NCBI GenBank assembly: GCA_023515795.1
Contig: JALGPX010000004.1
Coordinates: 1-64,000, forward strand
DNA from: Amoeboaphelidium occidentale
Taxonomy: Eukaryota; Aphelidiomycota; Aphelidea
Direction of reading: 5' to 3'
Length of the DNA: 64,000 nucleotides
Below, one piece after another: positions 9,855 through 19,931 of this stretch. Numbering within the stretch: position 1 is the first letter of the stretch; the number at the start of each line of letters is the position of its first letter. The position numbers were made by a program, and so were the translations under genes. The notes under the pieces are model-generated. The model was not told the origin of the DNA. It ran no database searches and worked only from the letters and a program-made list of their open reading frames with translations.

Positions 9855-10042
9855 TGTTACTATCCAACACCTCCATTGTACTATCACGTGCGATCTCCTT
9901 CCGTTTTTTGGGATATCTCATCGATATGGAAACAACAACAACAAACAATGATGCTCAATTGATTTCTTTAACGTGTTAATAAAACATCTTAATTAACACA
10001 CTTCCTTGAATCCTTCGTTGAAATCTGTTCTGTACTATAATA
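9855..10042. mobile_element. LTR-like repeat, short form (188 bases)
   Basis: It begins TGTTAC, ends CTATAATA, and has the same length and about 90% identity to 606-793. It lies 10 bases upstream of tRNA-Ala in opposite orientation to that gene. A fossil; no internal region is present. Confidence 0.5.
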
Positions 10043-10214
10043 GAGTTTTAGGTAGCCTACACAAATCTGAATGGAGGTTAATATGGACCGAACAGGAAAG
10101 CTGAAACAAAGTTCTATCGCTCTTTAACTGGAAAGCGTTCTCAACCCTGCTCCTATTCTTCAACCCGAAAATTACCACACACAGAATTTTCATGTTTTTT
10201 ATTTCACCATTAGT

Positions 10215-11461
10215 TTACGCATAGTATTGCAATGTTGTCTTCTTCTTTGCCTGAACTTCTTGAATACCTTCCATAAAGTCTTCGTGTCTCAACTCGGTAC
10301 CTCCTCTTCTTAATGCAATCATACCTGCTTCAACACATACAGCTTTACACTGAGCTGCATTGAATTCATCACAACATCTTGCCAATTCATCATAGTTAAC
10401 ATCAGGACTAACAGTCATTTTTCTTGAGTGGATCTGCAGGATTCTTGCACGCCCTTCTTCATTAGGCAAAGGAAACTCAATTTTCCTATCTAAACGGCCA
10501 GAACGTAAGAGCGCAGGATCAAGAATATCAATTCGATTAGTTGCAGCAATGACTTTGATACGATCATCAGAAGAGAATCCATCCAATTGATTAAGCAACT
10601 CCAACATTGTTCTCTGGACTTCACGATCTCCAGACTTGTCACTATCAAATCTCTTTGTACCAATTGCATCCAATTCATCAATAAAAATGATGGTTGGTGC
10701 CTTCTCTTTAGCCAAAGCAAAAGCATCTCTAATCATCTTTGCACCATCACCAATAAACATTTGCACCAACTGAGGCCCAGCCAATTTCAAGAAGGCAGCC
10801 TTAGTCTGAGCAGCACAAGCCCTTGCCATCAAAGTCTTACCAGTACCAGGAGGCCCATACATCAAACAGCCTTTAGGAGGACGAATACCAAGACTCTTGA
10901 ACTTGTCTGGATGTGTCATTGGCAATACAATAGCCTCAACCAACTCTTCAATTTGTTTATCCAAACCACCAATATCATTGTAATCTTCAGTAGGCTTCTC
11001 ATCAACTTCCATCGCTTTAACACGGGAATCGTACTCAGCTGGCAAAGTATCAAGAACCAAGTAGCTTTCCTTGTTGACACCAATCAGATCGCCAGGCTTG
11101 AGTTTGTCGCTGTCGACCAGGCCAATTAGCGGCAGAAAAACCGTCTGACGAGTGGAAGTTTTGATGACGGCGCATTTGCCTTTGCGTTGTGCGTCTTCAT
11201 TGGCTGCAGCGAAGTCTTCCTCTTCGTCTTCTTCCTCAGGCTTCAAGTCCAACAGCTCCACAACATTCGAAACCAAATAAGGCAGCGTTCTGTTGGCTTT
11301 AATCTTTTCCTTATTCTCCACAATCTTCTCTTTCATCGTCTGTTCTTCATGTTTCAATCTCTGCAACTCACTCTTGAATATTCTTATTTCATTCTCCAAC
11401 AGCCTGACTCTGTTGACAACTTCGTCAGTGTTCAGGCGAAGGATTTCCTGGCTGAGTTGTG

Positions 11462-11492
<31 letters not shown>

Positions 11493-11549
11493 CTCACCTG
11501 TAGGGTTAGGGTTTGAGTTCTCAGTTGATGGTTGGGTTTGAGTTTCCAT
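10215..11549 (-). CDS. RPT5: 26S proteasome ATPase subunit Rpt5 (PSMC3)
   Basis: AAA ATPase of the 19S base ring that unfolds ubiquitinated substrates and opens the 20S gate. The 444-aa protein has an N-terminal coiled coil, an OB domain, then an AAA domain with Walker A GPPGTGKT (about residue 231), Walker [12 protein letters not shown] (about 285) and the arginine-finger region. It ends LQYYA, the HbYX-type tail that docks into the alpha ring; this tail with [11 protein letters not shown] identifies Rpt5 rather than other Rpts. The chosen ATG follows 35 upstream in-frame codons that look like 5' leader. A CAG repeat codes polyGln near residue 20, just after an AACCCTAACCCTA stretch resembling telomere repeat. 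No intron is seen. Confidence 0.95.
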
Positions 11550-11664
11550 TTTAGGGCTGTCGCTGTCTGTTTTAAAAGAAAAAGCTTGACGAGCGGCAAA
11601 TTTAGTCTGAATCCAGAAGGATACTTTAAAAAAATATTCCACTGCAGCGTCCAAACGAAAAATT

Positions 11665-12196
11665 TTATTTCGATTCTTTTTGATTCTGCTTCTTAGCGTT
11701 CCATAAGTTTGCTACGAATTCCGTAATTCCAACATCGTTCGTGTTGAATCTGAACAGACCGTAAATTGTGAGCGCAGTCGCCAAGTACAAAGATCCAACA
11801 ACAGCCTTATTACCAAACGATCCAATCTTCCTTGGGTTCAAGTAATCAGTAATAATTTGACCAAATCCCAAGTGCAAATGAATTGGTAAAGCAAAAGCTA
11901 GACATTTAATAATTGTGCCAAAGCGGTTGAGTCTTACTTAGTAAAAAGTCAACTGTGCGGGATGGTCCAGTGAATAGAGGCACAGTGCAAAGTGGTACAA
12001 GTGCAACTGATAAGTATCTCTCAAACTGCCAGTGATATGAGCCATGAACAGGGTTCTTTGCTGCCTCTGCCGCTGATGGTGACGTAGTAGCGCTCGATTT
12101 GATTGTGGATGGTCTGAATAGGCGCAGTTGCGTCTGGAATGGCTTCATAGTGGAATTAATGGCGAGCTGGGTGGATCTGGAGGCCAATCTGAACAT
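11665..12196 (-). CDS. SDH4: succinate dehydrogenase membrane anchor CybS
   Basis: Small membrane subunit of mitochondrial complex II that holds quinone and haem. Exons 11938-12196 and 11665-11897 are joined over a 40-base intron (GTAAG...TCTAG), giving 163 aa. The N-terminus is rich in Arg, Ser and Thr as a presequence. The family signature follows: [19 protein letters not shown], then after the splice [18 protein letters not shown] with the haem-ligand His region, and a third membrane helix [15 protein letters not shown]. Length fits SDHD/Sdh4. The reading frame breaks without the intron, supporting the splice. Confidence 0.88.
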
Positions 12197-12255
12197 CTTT
12201 TTTTATTCACAAAAAAGAAAGCGAGCGAGCAAGATGATGTCAATCACAGAGAACA

Positions 12256-15200
12256 TCAACCAAAGAGCGACGTTTGAACGTACGCATTCGGGTGATCATT
12301 CAATATCATCTTTAGCTTTTCCATCAAGAGAGAATGTTTTCTTGCTAGAGCGATATTTCTTTGACAATCATACAGAAGAACCCATACAAGGTTCACTAAA
12401 TCATCCTTGGCTTGATTCAATTGAACGCCGATCTCATTCTCCATTTCACCAATACCAGTTAAGCGTGATATTGTTTCAGCTATTATTTGGAATAGCTCGC
12501 CATCACATAAGATTAACTTGTTCTCTTTTGATATCAAGCAAGATTGTGACATAAATCGCAGCAACAGTGATAAACACTTGAGATTCTGTAAGGAGCTCGA
12601 AGATAGAATTCGCATCCAGACATCAAGAAGGAGCTGAGATAATTTGTAGTCTTTTGATATTTTGAAAGAGAAGTCAAATTTAAGAGCTGATGCATTACAG
12701 CGACATTTCATGCTGAACGTTGAAACATTCAGCATGGTCAAGAGCAGTTGATACAGAGGAGTCGTTGACATCGTTTTGAATCCTGAAGATAGTTTTAACA
12801 CAAGGGAAGCCACAATACGGTGTTTTGTGAGGAAAGCATTAAGTGAATTGAGTTCTCTTTCGTTTTCAGAGTTCATGCATGCCTCAAGTAGCGCATTTAC
12901 AAGAATGAAGTCATCGCATATTCTTCTTTTAAGTTTTGTGTTGAGCAAGTTTAGAAGGGCTTCATTGCAGCCACATGTTATGATCAAATCTTCAATGCCT
13001 TGTTGTTGGTTGTCAGAACCCATAAAAGTCTCAAATACACTCTTGACCAAGTAATCATTATCAGGGTCTTTGCTAATAAGAAGAAACTGAGCCTTTGATA
13101 TCAATTTGCGCATAGCAGGATCTTGACATGATTCTCCGACTTCCTTTAATCTCTTGATAAATAGCTCAAAATCAATATCGAACTCTAAGCCACGTCGTCC
13201 CAGTAATGAAACTACATTAAAGAGCAGGATTGAATTAAATGATACAGACTTATTCTTGCTCAAGGCTTTGATTAGTGAGTTTGCAGTCTTTGATACATCA
13301 ATTCCAACAATACTAATCAATCCTTCAAGGTCATTTTGCAACAGCTGACACTTTAAAACCGGCAAGCCTTCAGAAGCAAAGACCAACTTTACGAAATCTG
13401 CGTATTGATCAGCATCTTTCATTGATTCTGGGGCATTACACATAGTCAGCATAATAACCTGGTTGAAACCGTTGCATTCATTGATTTCATCATCCTTATC
13501 GTAAAAAACACAGTAAAGAAGCATATCACAAAATTGTGGATTATTGCTTACTATGGATTCAATAAGCTGTCTTCCATCATTGTGTGTTTTGCAATACCCG
13601 GAAACTACAGAACAAAGTAAACGTCTTGCTCTGTGAATTCTTGCAAAAGAGAATTGATGCCTATAAAGACCTACAAGAAGTGGATGGCTCGCATCGCAAA
13701 GTTCGTCAACTAAAGCTTCAATGTAACTATCATCAACAAAAAGATTATCAACCATTGAAACCACCAATTCAGCTGACAAAGTGCTAACGAGTAGCAATAC
13801 AAACTCCAAGAACATGTCTACCTGACCTAAAAGAAGAGTCCGATCGATAAATGCCTTTTCAATGAAGCTACTTGCCACAACGGTTTCCATGATCTGATCC
13901 TTTCTGTCCTTGCTGTCTTTGTTAACAAGAATCATGCAAGTCAAGATTCTGAAAGCGATACTCCGAATTTCTTCTTCCTTTTCCATATCAGTCCCAAACG
14001 AAACAAGCATCTCCACAAGACTTGGTATCATCGTGTCAACCAAATTAAAAGCTTCTTCGCCCTTCTGCAGAAGATTACAAACAATTATGAGGCCGAATTT
14101 CTGTATGATCAACTCGTCGTCATTTAACAAGGAAAGTATCCATACGATAGATCCTGAGAACAGATACCAATCTCCAAACGCAACAAATGAAGACAAATTT
14201 GCAATAGTGTTGACAATCAATCTGAATATTGCCCTGTTCTGTAAAGTAAAATTATTCAATTCCGAGTAATTTTGTATCAAACATCCAACGGTTTGTGTCA
14301 AAACAGCGAAAAGGTGATGCCATTCTGTAGTCGTTTTTGCATCGGAAGGACCATTTAGAGAAAGCTTAAGTGCCAATTTGACGCATTCCATACGCAAGTT
14401 CCGATCATGCAATGTGGTCGAGTTCTTTGAGAATAGGTCCAGACATTTCTTTGTCGTGGCATCCAAAAGCTGCGTAAACAAGGACTTCTCGCTAGGAACG
14501 ACATTTCTTAGAAAGCACATTACAACTTTGTGCAGCTCAGGATGATGGGAATCGTTGCTAAGAATAGAAAGCAGGTTCTTGTAGATTTTGGTATCCAATA
14601 AATCTTCGTAAGCTGTAAAATAAACCTCATTGAAGAACCCAATTACGTTTGACAACAGCATTTCATCCTCCGGGGAGATCGGCTTTACCGGTAAGAATTT
14701 TCCAACTAAGAATTTAACAATGTTTAGCATAGAATCAGGATTCTTTCTTGGGCGCTTTGTGTGAATAATATTATATGCCCTTATTTCAAACATTTTATCA
14801 TTGAACTCTTTGTGATTTGAAGAACGCACCAACTCCTGTTGTAATCGGCTGAAATTGAACCCTTTTGAATCACCTTTCGCAATGAGGACACTTCGAAACG
14901 CTTCAAACAATAGAATAAGCGAACTGCTCTGTGTATCGAGATTCCTGATTGCCTCAAGTAAAGCATCAACATGATCAATGTAGTAATCAAACGATTCAGA
15001 GACCAGAACATAGTCGTTATAAACATGAACATAATTAATAAGCCTTGTCAAAACAGCCAAAGCGTAGAAAACGCTCTCCATTTCCACGCCTTTTCCGATA
15101 TTTCTTTTAAGGAAAGATGCAACATTAACAAATATTTCGCTTGCAACAAAAGGAATAGAATAAGGGCCAAAATCCTCTGGTGTCCGATCAAAGCCTTCAT

Positions 15201-16275
15201 TTGAATCAACATTTTGTGAGTTTGAACGATGAAGCGGACGGACTGTATCAGTTTTTAGAGTTCTTCCTGTAGAGTAGTGACTTCTGCTTAAGTAATTCGC
15301 ATTATTGGTCAGATTAAGAATATCATTCAGTTGAGTTCCAGAGTAAGACACTTCCGGAGTGTTGTTCACAAACGGAGCTGACTGATTAATGCACTTGAAA
15401 GTATCTGCATTCTTCAACAGCTGATGATCAATAGCAGAGACAAACTGAAACAAAACTTTCATTCCATCGAAACCATCCACTGGACCTCCCGGAAAGAAAG
15501 TTGATCGCGCCAACAGTAAATCAAACAAGCGAGGCTGGTGCAGAAACACTTGAGCGCCATAATCAGACAACAAAATATCAAGAGCCAAAACAAACTTTGT
15601 AGTTTCATTATAATCTTGACTTATCACCAGAAAGTCATGAACGAATTTTGTGTCAATCGGTGACAAGTGAATAACATCAAACATCCAACCATCATTAGGG
15701 CTCGTGTAAGTGATACGCGGTACCAACTTTAAGGATCTGCTAAAAGAAGGCTTCGATGGGACTTTTGGCTTAATGCTCACATTCTGAACATCCAAACCTG
15801 TTGAGAACTGTTGACTTTCAGTTCGCCCCGACCTGCTGCGTTCAAGCGACGGGCCCTTCCTGAAACAGCGCAGCTTCAACAGTATTTCATCTACAAGAGC
15901 CAACAGAGTAGAATCTTCTAGAACATCCATGCGCATATTTACAAAGAAATCATAAGCCCCAATATCAATTAAACTCAGACAGCCTTCTTGGGAATTGCAG
16001 ACATCACTCAAAACTTGCAGAACGAATACCAAATGATCTTTACTTCCACTCGCAGTATTCCTGTTCTCAGCCATTTCGGTGTTTATCAGATTGATCACTT
16101 GTAACAGGGACTTTAGGATAATATTCACAGAGACAATCTGTTGGATTTTCAGTATGGAATTCTGCAGTTTGAACTTTAAAGAATCCAAAGCTCTTGTTCT
16201 TATTTCCTTAATTGGGTGTGTCAACTTTGTGGACAATTCCTCCAGCGTTGCTCTGTTAGCGTTGTGTGTTTGCAT
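12256..16275 (-). CDS. RTTN: rotatin-like centriole protein
   Basis: The 1339-aa single-exon protein is made of helical, armadillo-like repeats. Its N-terminus follows rotatin/Ana3 closely: a KEIRTRALDSLKFKL block like the rotatin AEIRERALKSILCKI, then a GAYDFFVNMRMDVLED segment, and a later WMFDVIHLSPID...VFLHQPRLFDLLL region in the same order. Rotatin (2226 aa in human) is needed for centriole elongation and cilia. This copy is shorter and its C-terminal half shows no clear motif. Its presence implies centrioles and so a flagellated stage. It lies 59 bases upstream of SDH4 on the same strand. Moderately sure of the family; a generic HEAT/ARM protein is the alternative. Confidence 0.65.
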   Translation of the reverse strand: MQTHNANRATLEELSTKLTHPIKEIRTRALDSLKFKLQNSILKIQQIVSVNIILKSLLQVINLINTEMAENRNTASGSKDHLVFVLQVLSDVCNSQEGCLSLIDIGAYDFFVNMRMDVLEDSTLLALVDEILLKLRCFRKGPSLERSRSGRTESQQFSTGLDVQNVSIKPKVPSKPSFSRSLKLVPRITYTSPNDGWMFDVIHLSPIDTKFVHDFLVISQDYNETTKFVLALDILLSDYGAQVFLHQPRLFDLLLARSTFFPGGPVDGFDGMKVLFQFVSAIDHQLLKNADTFKCINQSAPFVNNTPEVSYSGTQLNDILNLTNNANYLSRSHYSTGRTLKTDTVRPLHRSNSQNVDSNEGFDRTPEDFGPYSIPFVASEIFVNVASFLKRNIGKGVEMESVFYALAVLTRLINYVHVYNDYVLVSESFDYYIDHVDALLEAIRNLDTQSSSLILLFEAFRSVLIAKGDSKGFNFSRLQQELVRSSNHKEFNDKMFEIRAYNIIHTKRPRKNPDSMLNIVKFLVGKFLPVKPISPEDEMLLSNVIGFFNEVYFTAYEDLLDTKIYKNLLSILSNDSHHPELHKVVMCFLRNVVPSEKSLFTQLLDATTKKCLDLFSKNSTTLHDRNLRMECVKLALKLSLNGPSDAKTTTEWHHLFAVLTQTVGCLIQNYSELNNFTLQNRAIFRLIVNTIANLSSFVAFGDWYLFSGSIVWILSLLNDDELIIQKFGLIIVCNLLQKGEEAFNLVDTMIPSLVEMLVSFGTDMEKEEEIRSIAFRILTCMILVNKDSKDRKDQIMETVVASSFIEKAFIDRTLLLGQVDMFLEFVLLLVSTLSAELVVSMVDNLFVDDSYIEALVDELCDASHPLLVGLYRHQFSFARIHRARRLLCSVVSGYCKTHNDGRQLIESIVSNNPQFCDMLLYCVFYDKDDEINECNGFNQVIMLTMCNAPESMKDADQYADFVKLVFASEGLPVLKCQLLQNDLEGLISIVGIDVSKTANSLIKALSKNKSVSFNSILLFNVVSLLGRRGLEFDIDFELFIKRLKEVGESCQDPAMRKLISKAQFLLISKDPDNDYLVKSVFETFMGSDNQQQGIEDLIITCGCNEALLNLLNTKLKRRICDDFILVNALLEACMNSENERELNSLNAFLTKHRIVASLVLKLSSGFKTMSTTPLYQLLLTMLNVSTFSMKCRCNASALKFDFSFKISKDYKLSQLLLDVWMRILSSSSLQNLKCLSLLLRFMSQSCLISKENKLILCDGELFQIIAETISRLTGIGEMENEIGVQLNQAKDDLVNLVWVLLYDCQRNIALARKHSLLMEKLKMILNDHPNAYVQTSLFG

Positions 16276-16432
16276 GCTACAAAAGACGGATTGAGTGCGC
16301 GAGGGAAAAGACTTGTTTCATCTGCTTCCGTTATAATTATGGTAGAAATGATACTTTAACAGAGTAGCCCTGGAGCTAAAATAATATGCTCGCGCTAAGC
16401 ACGGCGTCTTGGAGAGCTGCTACAATGCAGAT

Positions 16433-17045
16433 TTATTCTGATGCGAATCGCTTGGCTTGTGCCCTGGCTCTTTCTTCATATGCCTTTCTGTCATTCTTGT
16501 ACAGTAAAGATGCGTCCTTGTTGGCAGGATCGTTGATGTTGGGATCTGAGAGCAATTCTTGAACCCCCATGAGAATTTGTTTGATAGAAATAGAAGGTTT
16601 CCAGTCCTTGTTAGCATTTATGATGGAGAGGCAAACCGCGCCTGAAGGAAACCTACAGAAGGTTTAGTTGGTTCAAACAACAAACCAGTCGCTATTGCTT
16701 ACACGTTCGGGTGAAATAGAGTTGGGCTAAACATGACCTTTGGTGGATTCGTTGGGTAAGCGTCGTCGAATTTGAGCATCAGTCGGTACACTCCGCCCTC
16801 CCACGGTGTCTGTAGATTAGTCGCTTGCAAACGCGCGTTAAGCAATACCCCCGCTTTTCCCGGTATGCCGCAGTCTATGTTGAAAAGATCCAATGTTCCG
16901 TCGTCTTTCTTTCTAGGCCGCATATAAAAGCCCTTTGGCCTCTAAAGTATTACAGAAAACTGCATAGTCGAGTGTGTTTTACGTTCGTGTCTTTCCTCCA
17001 GGCCTTTCTTTCTTCTTGTAATCGAAGCGCTGCAATATTTGACAT
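16433..17045 (-). CDS. UBC9: SUMO-conjugating enzyme Ubc9, copy A (diverged)
   Basis: E2 that takes SUMO from Uba2-Aos1 and passes it to target lysines. Four exons, 16983-17045, 16849-16941, 16703-16809 and 16433-16652, are separated by introns of 41, 39 and 50 bases and give 160 aa. The 39-base intron is a multiple of three and open, so unspliced it would read as a 13-residue insert; removing it restores GKAGTPWEGG, the family consensus. The start [12 protein letters not shown], the LFHPNV motif and catalytic Cys95 in AVCLSI are intact. Residues between Asp20 and Met (DTNRPKGFYM) differ from the usual KDHPFGF. A second Ubc9 lies at 34486-35000. The ATG is 21 bases from that of the divergent phosphatase-like gene. 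Confidence 0.88.
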
Positions 17046-17066
17046 TGTAAGAAATACTTGAGTAAA

Positions 17067-17603
17067 ATGAGCTCCCTGAATAACGCGGACTTTCTTTACA
17101 CACCTCCAGAATCCTTTGGGATAGTGGAGGAAGGAATATATCGCTGTAACCACTTGTCTCCGTCTCATTTTTCGTTCCTTCAGAGCTTTGGGTTCAAAAC
17201 TGCGCTCCTGCTTTCTCCTGAAGTACCATCGAAGCAGGTCTTATTGTTCTTTAAGGAACAGGGTATTGAGCTGAAACATTTGGGATTGTTTAAAGAGACG
17301 CTTCAGGGTACGTGGAGTTTTATATCTGAAGAGGTTGTCAAAGAATCACTACAACTTTTGTTAAATCGAGACTTGCAACCAGTTCTGGTGTGGTCAAGCG
17401 GTGTTCAGGAAACAGGGGTCGTTGTGGGTTGCTTAAGAAAGCTACAAGGTTGGAATTTGACCAGTGTAATACAAGAATATCGCGCATTTTGTGGTTCAAA
17501 GAGTCGATATGTTGTTGAGCAGTTTATCGAGTTGTTCGATCTGGACTTGATCGTACTTCCAAGACCTCAAAGCAAATTACCAAATTGGTTTACAGTAGAC
17601 TAA
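17067..17603 (+). CDS. Siw14/Oca-family pseudophosphatase
   Basis: A 178-aa protein of the plant-and-fungi atypical dual-specificity phosphatase family (Siw14, Oca1-6), whose active members cleave inositol pyrophosphates. The family opening, TPPESFGIVEEGIYRC...FLQSFGFKTALLLSPE, and the end GCLRKLQGWNLTSVIQEYRAF are well kept. The catalytic loop HCxxGxxR is lost: PVLVWSSGVQETGVVVGC has Ser where the Cys belongs and no Arg, and is one residue shorter. It is therefore expected to be inactive, like Oca2/Oca4-type partners that act as scaffolds in the Oca complex. The first ATG of the family-like region is used. Confidence 0.82.
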   Translation: MSSLNNADFLYTPPESFGIVEEGIYRCNHLSPSHFSFLQSFGFKTALLLSPEVPSKQVLLFFKEQGIELKHLGLFKETLQGTWSFISEEVVKESLQLLLNRDLQPVLVWSSGVQETGVVVGCLRKLQGWNLTSVIQEYRAFCGSKSRYVVEQFIELFDLDLIVLPRPQSKLPNWFTVD

Positions 17604-17623
17604 AAGTTTTAATAAAGTTATTG

Positions 17624-19677
17624 TTAATCGCTTTTCTTCAGTAACAGTTTCATGATATCGATTAAAGAGCCTTCAAGAACTTTTCTAAAGGAACGACTAC
17701 ATGTTTCTGATGAACGTCTTCTTGATGATATTGAAAACTTGAGCATCTCCTTACCAATAGCATAATTGATACCGTAACCATCTAAAAATAAACATTCCGA
17801 CGACTTGAACTTTACCTGCGGCAACAGGACCGAAGCCTCCGTATAAATAATCGCCAGGGGAAACGTTGCTGGTGCTCAGTCTGAAGTTACAGCTTCTTGC
17901 AAACAATGGATCTTCAAATATTGCAGCCTTTTCGCCTTTCTGCAACATCAGTCTTAGACCCATAAAATGCCTATCGACGCCTTTGCCGTTTGTTGCATCC
18001 ACTGCGTATTTGATGTGACTTTTTATAGCTTTTGCCAACAGTTCTTTCCTGTCAGCGTCATTAAACTCTTCATTGTCAAAAGAAGAAGTAAAAGCAAGTG
18101 AATCTGTAGAACATGACCTGATTGTTTCAGTTCTTCCGTGAAGAAATTGACGAGTAGATGCAGATTCATAAGTTGCGCATGGTTCACTATAAGTACGATA
18201 ATAAGCCAATTGTAGTGACATTTGAACGAATGCATCAGGACTTATTCCATGTGATTTAATAGCATTTGATCCATATCCTTTGAAATGCAACAAGACACTA
18301 TCCATATCTTCAATATCCTCGGAAGCTACACAACGATAAGCTTTTCAGAAAGTCAGAGTATTCACCTCTTTTTGCAGCGTCTTCAATGTACTTTTCAACT
18401 TTTTTATCAATCTTCCATTTTAAACGCTCTGGGTTTGCAATCTCAGAAGATTCTGCAGCTGTCGCATCGAAATCCAACTCCCCTGCTTCTTCTCTCTTTA
18501 AGACAGAAGCAACAATATTCGTCGGGATAATTGCATCTGATGGGGAATGCTCACCATTACAGCCTGCTCTTCCGTTGGTAGTGAATATGAACTGTAGCGC
18601 CTTATCAAACCAACGATTCTTTGCGTTCCCATGGAAGAAGATGTGATGAGATGCATCAATATCTTCAGGAGCAGCAAAACTATCTAAAGAAACCGAAAAT
18701 ACAGCATCATTGATCCTCTTTAAGTTGTTTTCGTTTCCTAGTTTTGTCAAGTGTTCATAAGCCTCTGACCATTTGTCTCTGTGCTCAGACGTCAAAACGC
18801 CAATGGATGCTTCTTCTTGGTCCTCATTCAGGCGCGATACATCTTCAGTAACTTTCCTCAATTGATCGTAAATCGTTTTTGCAGATAATAACTTCCCATC
18901 GTTGCTCGCAGCTTTGACAAAGTAGATTTGATCCTGAACCATCACCATTATTTCTTTACAAGTTGCAGGAAATTCAGACACAATTAAATCTTTGCCTTTT
19001 GTGGGTACGCGCGTAACACCAAACTGAAACCTGTACTGGTTCATACAAAGAGGAATTTGCTTCTTGCCCATTGTTTCAGGTGGAAGCTTTCCTGAATCCA
19101 ACTCGGACTTGAACTCCATGATACCGCGTATGAACATTGCAGCCCTTCGCAGCTGAACATCCGTAAAAGATTCGCTCTGTGTGTCTGGGAACTTGACGTC
19201 TTTTGTGTCGTAGAATTGCATCCACCAATTGACATTTAACAGCGTCGGCTCCCTCCATTCCAGGTACGCCTTATCCAACCAAAACTGTTCCAGCCATGAA
19301 AACATTTGAGCCTGGTCATAATCCTTTAGTCTCTGCTGAAGCACCGGCCCTTTTAAATTGTCAGTAAACTTCCTTAAAGCCAAAGAGTACCTAAGCCATC
19401 CTGAAACTCTTTAACTTTCTGTTCAGTCGCCTTTAATTCTTTTGAGGTCGCCAATGGCTTAACGGATGCTAAATATTTTGCGCAGGTTTCGTCCAGCTCC
19501 GGAATGGGCAGTCGTGGTATTCGCTCCTGATTAGCAAAAGTCGACAGTCTGGCCCTTCTAAACTGCAAAGAAGTTCCTCTGTAAGCCAAATGACAGTGAA
19601 ATATTCTAAAAAGGTTCAAGCGCTTATGGACTTAAAGGATACTTTTGTGGTAAAACTCTGTTGTAAATACTCGCCAT
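17624..19677 (-). CDS. CAT2: carnitine O-acetyltransferase
   Basis: Moves acetyl groups between CoA and carnitine so they can cross mitochondrial or peroxisomal membranes. Five exons: 19643-19677, 19408-19578, 18366-19372, 17816-18325 and 17624-17781; introns of 64, 35, 40 and 34 bases. Translation is 626 aa, normal for the family. The N-terminus (MASIYNRVLPQK..., then FRRARLST) resembles a mitochondrial presequence. Hallmarks are FWLDKAYLEWREP, NRWFDKALQFI with the catalytic-His region GEHSPSDA, LSPDAF-like SPDAFVQMSLQLAYYR, and ATYESASTRQFLHGRTETIRS. The first exon was placed because the next one has no Met; the second intron's borders are the least certain. Confidence 0.85.
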
Positions 19678-19931
19678 GCTTTCCCTCTTTGTCAGAACAC
19701 AAAATTAAGGATCGCATTGCTTTGATCGTAGACGCTGCTGGAGTAGCTAAGCCGCAAATGTAAAGTACTCTTGTGATATTGTACGCTTCTTTTACCGCTT
19801 GGTTGCTTGCATGCTTGCTCTATCATGGTGGTCAATGCGTCGCTGATTCGTGTGCTATTTATAGGCGTTCTCGTGGAATCAGTCATAACGACTGGCAAGA
19901 TCTTGTCTGTTAAGTAAAGAGTGTACAATCA

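Larger units (their letters stand above)
9527..9926. repeat. duplicated stretch around the N at 9726
   Basis: Bases 9527-9725 and 9727-9926 are near-identical, each holding a tRNA-Ala gene and the start of the LTR-like repeat, and are separated by one N. A few substitutions separate them. This is best read as two haplotypes left side by side by the assembler. Confidence 0.75.

Noticed and set aside
19626-19763. 45-codon ATG frame (MDLKDTFVVKL...) on the plus strand
   Set aside because: It lies antisense to the first exon of the carnitine acetyltransferase, which explains the sequence better.
19692-19928. Minus-strand frame starting near MTDSTRTPINSTRIS
   Set aside because: It could be spliced into a 70-residue peptide but has no domain and lies in the promoter space between two real genes.
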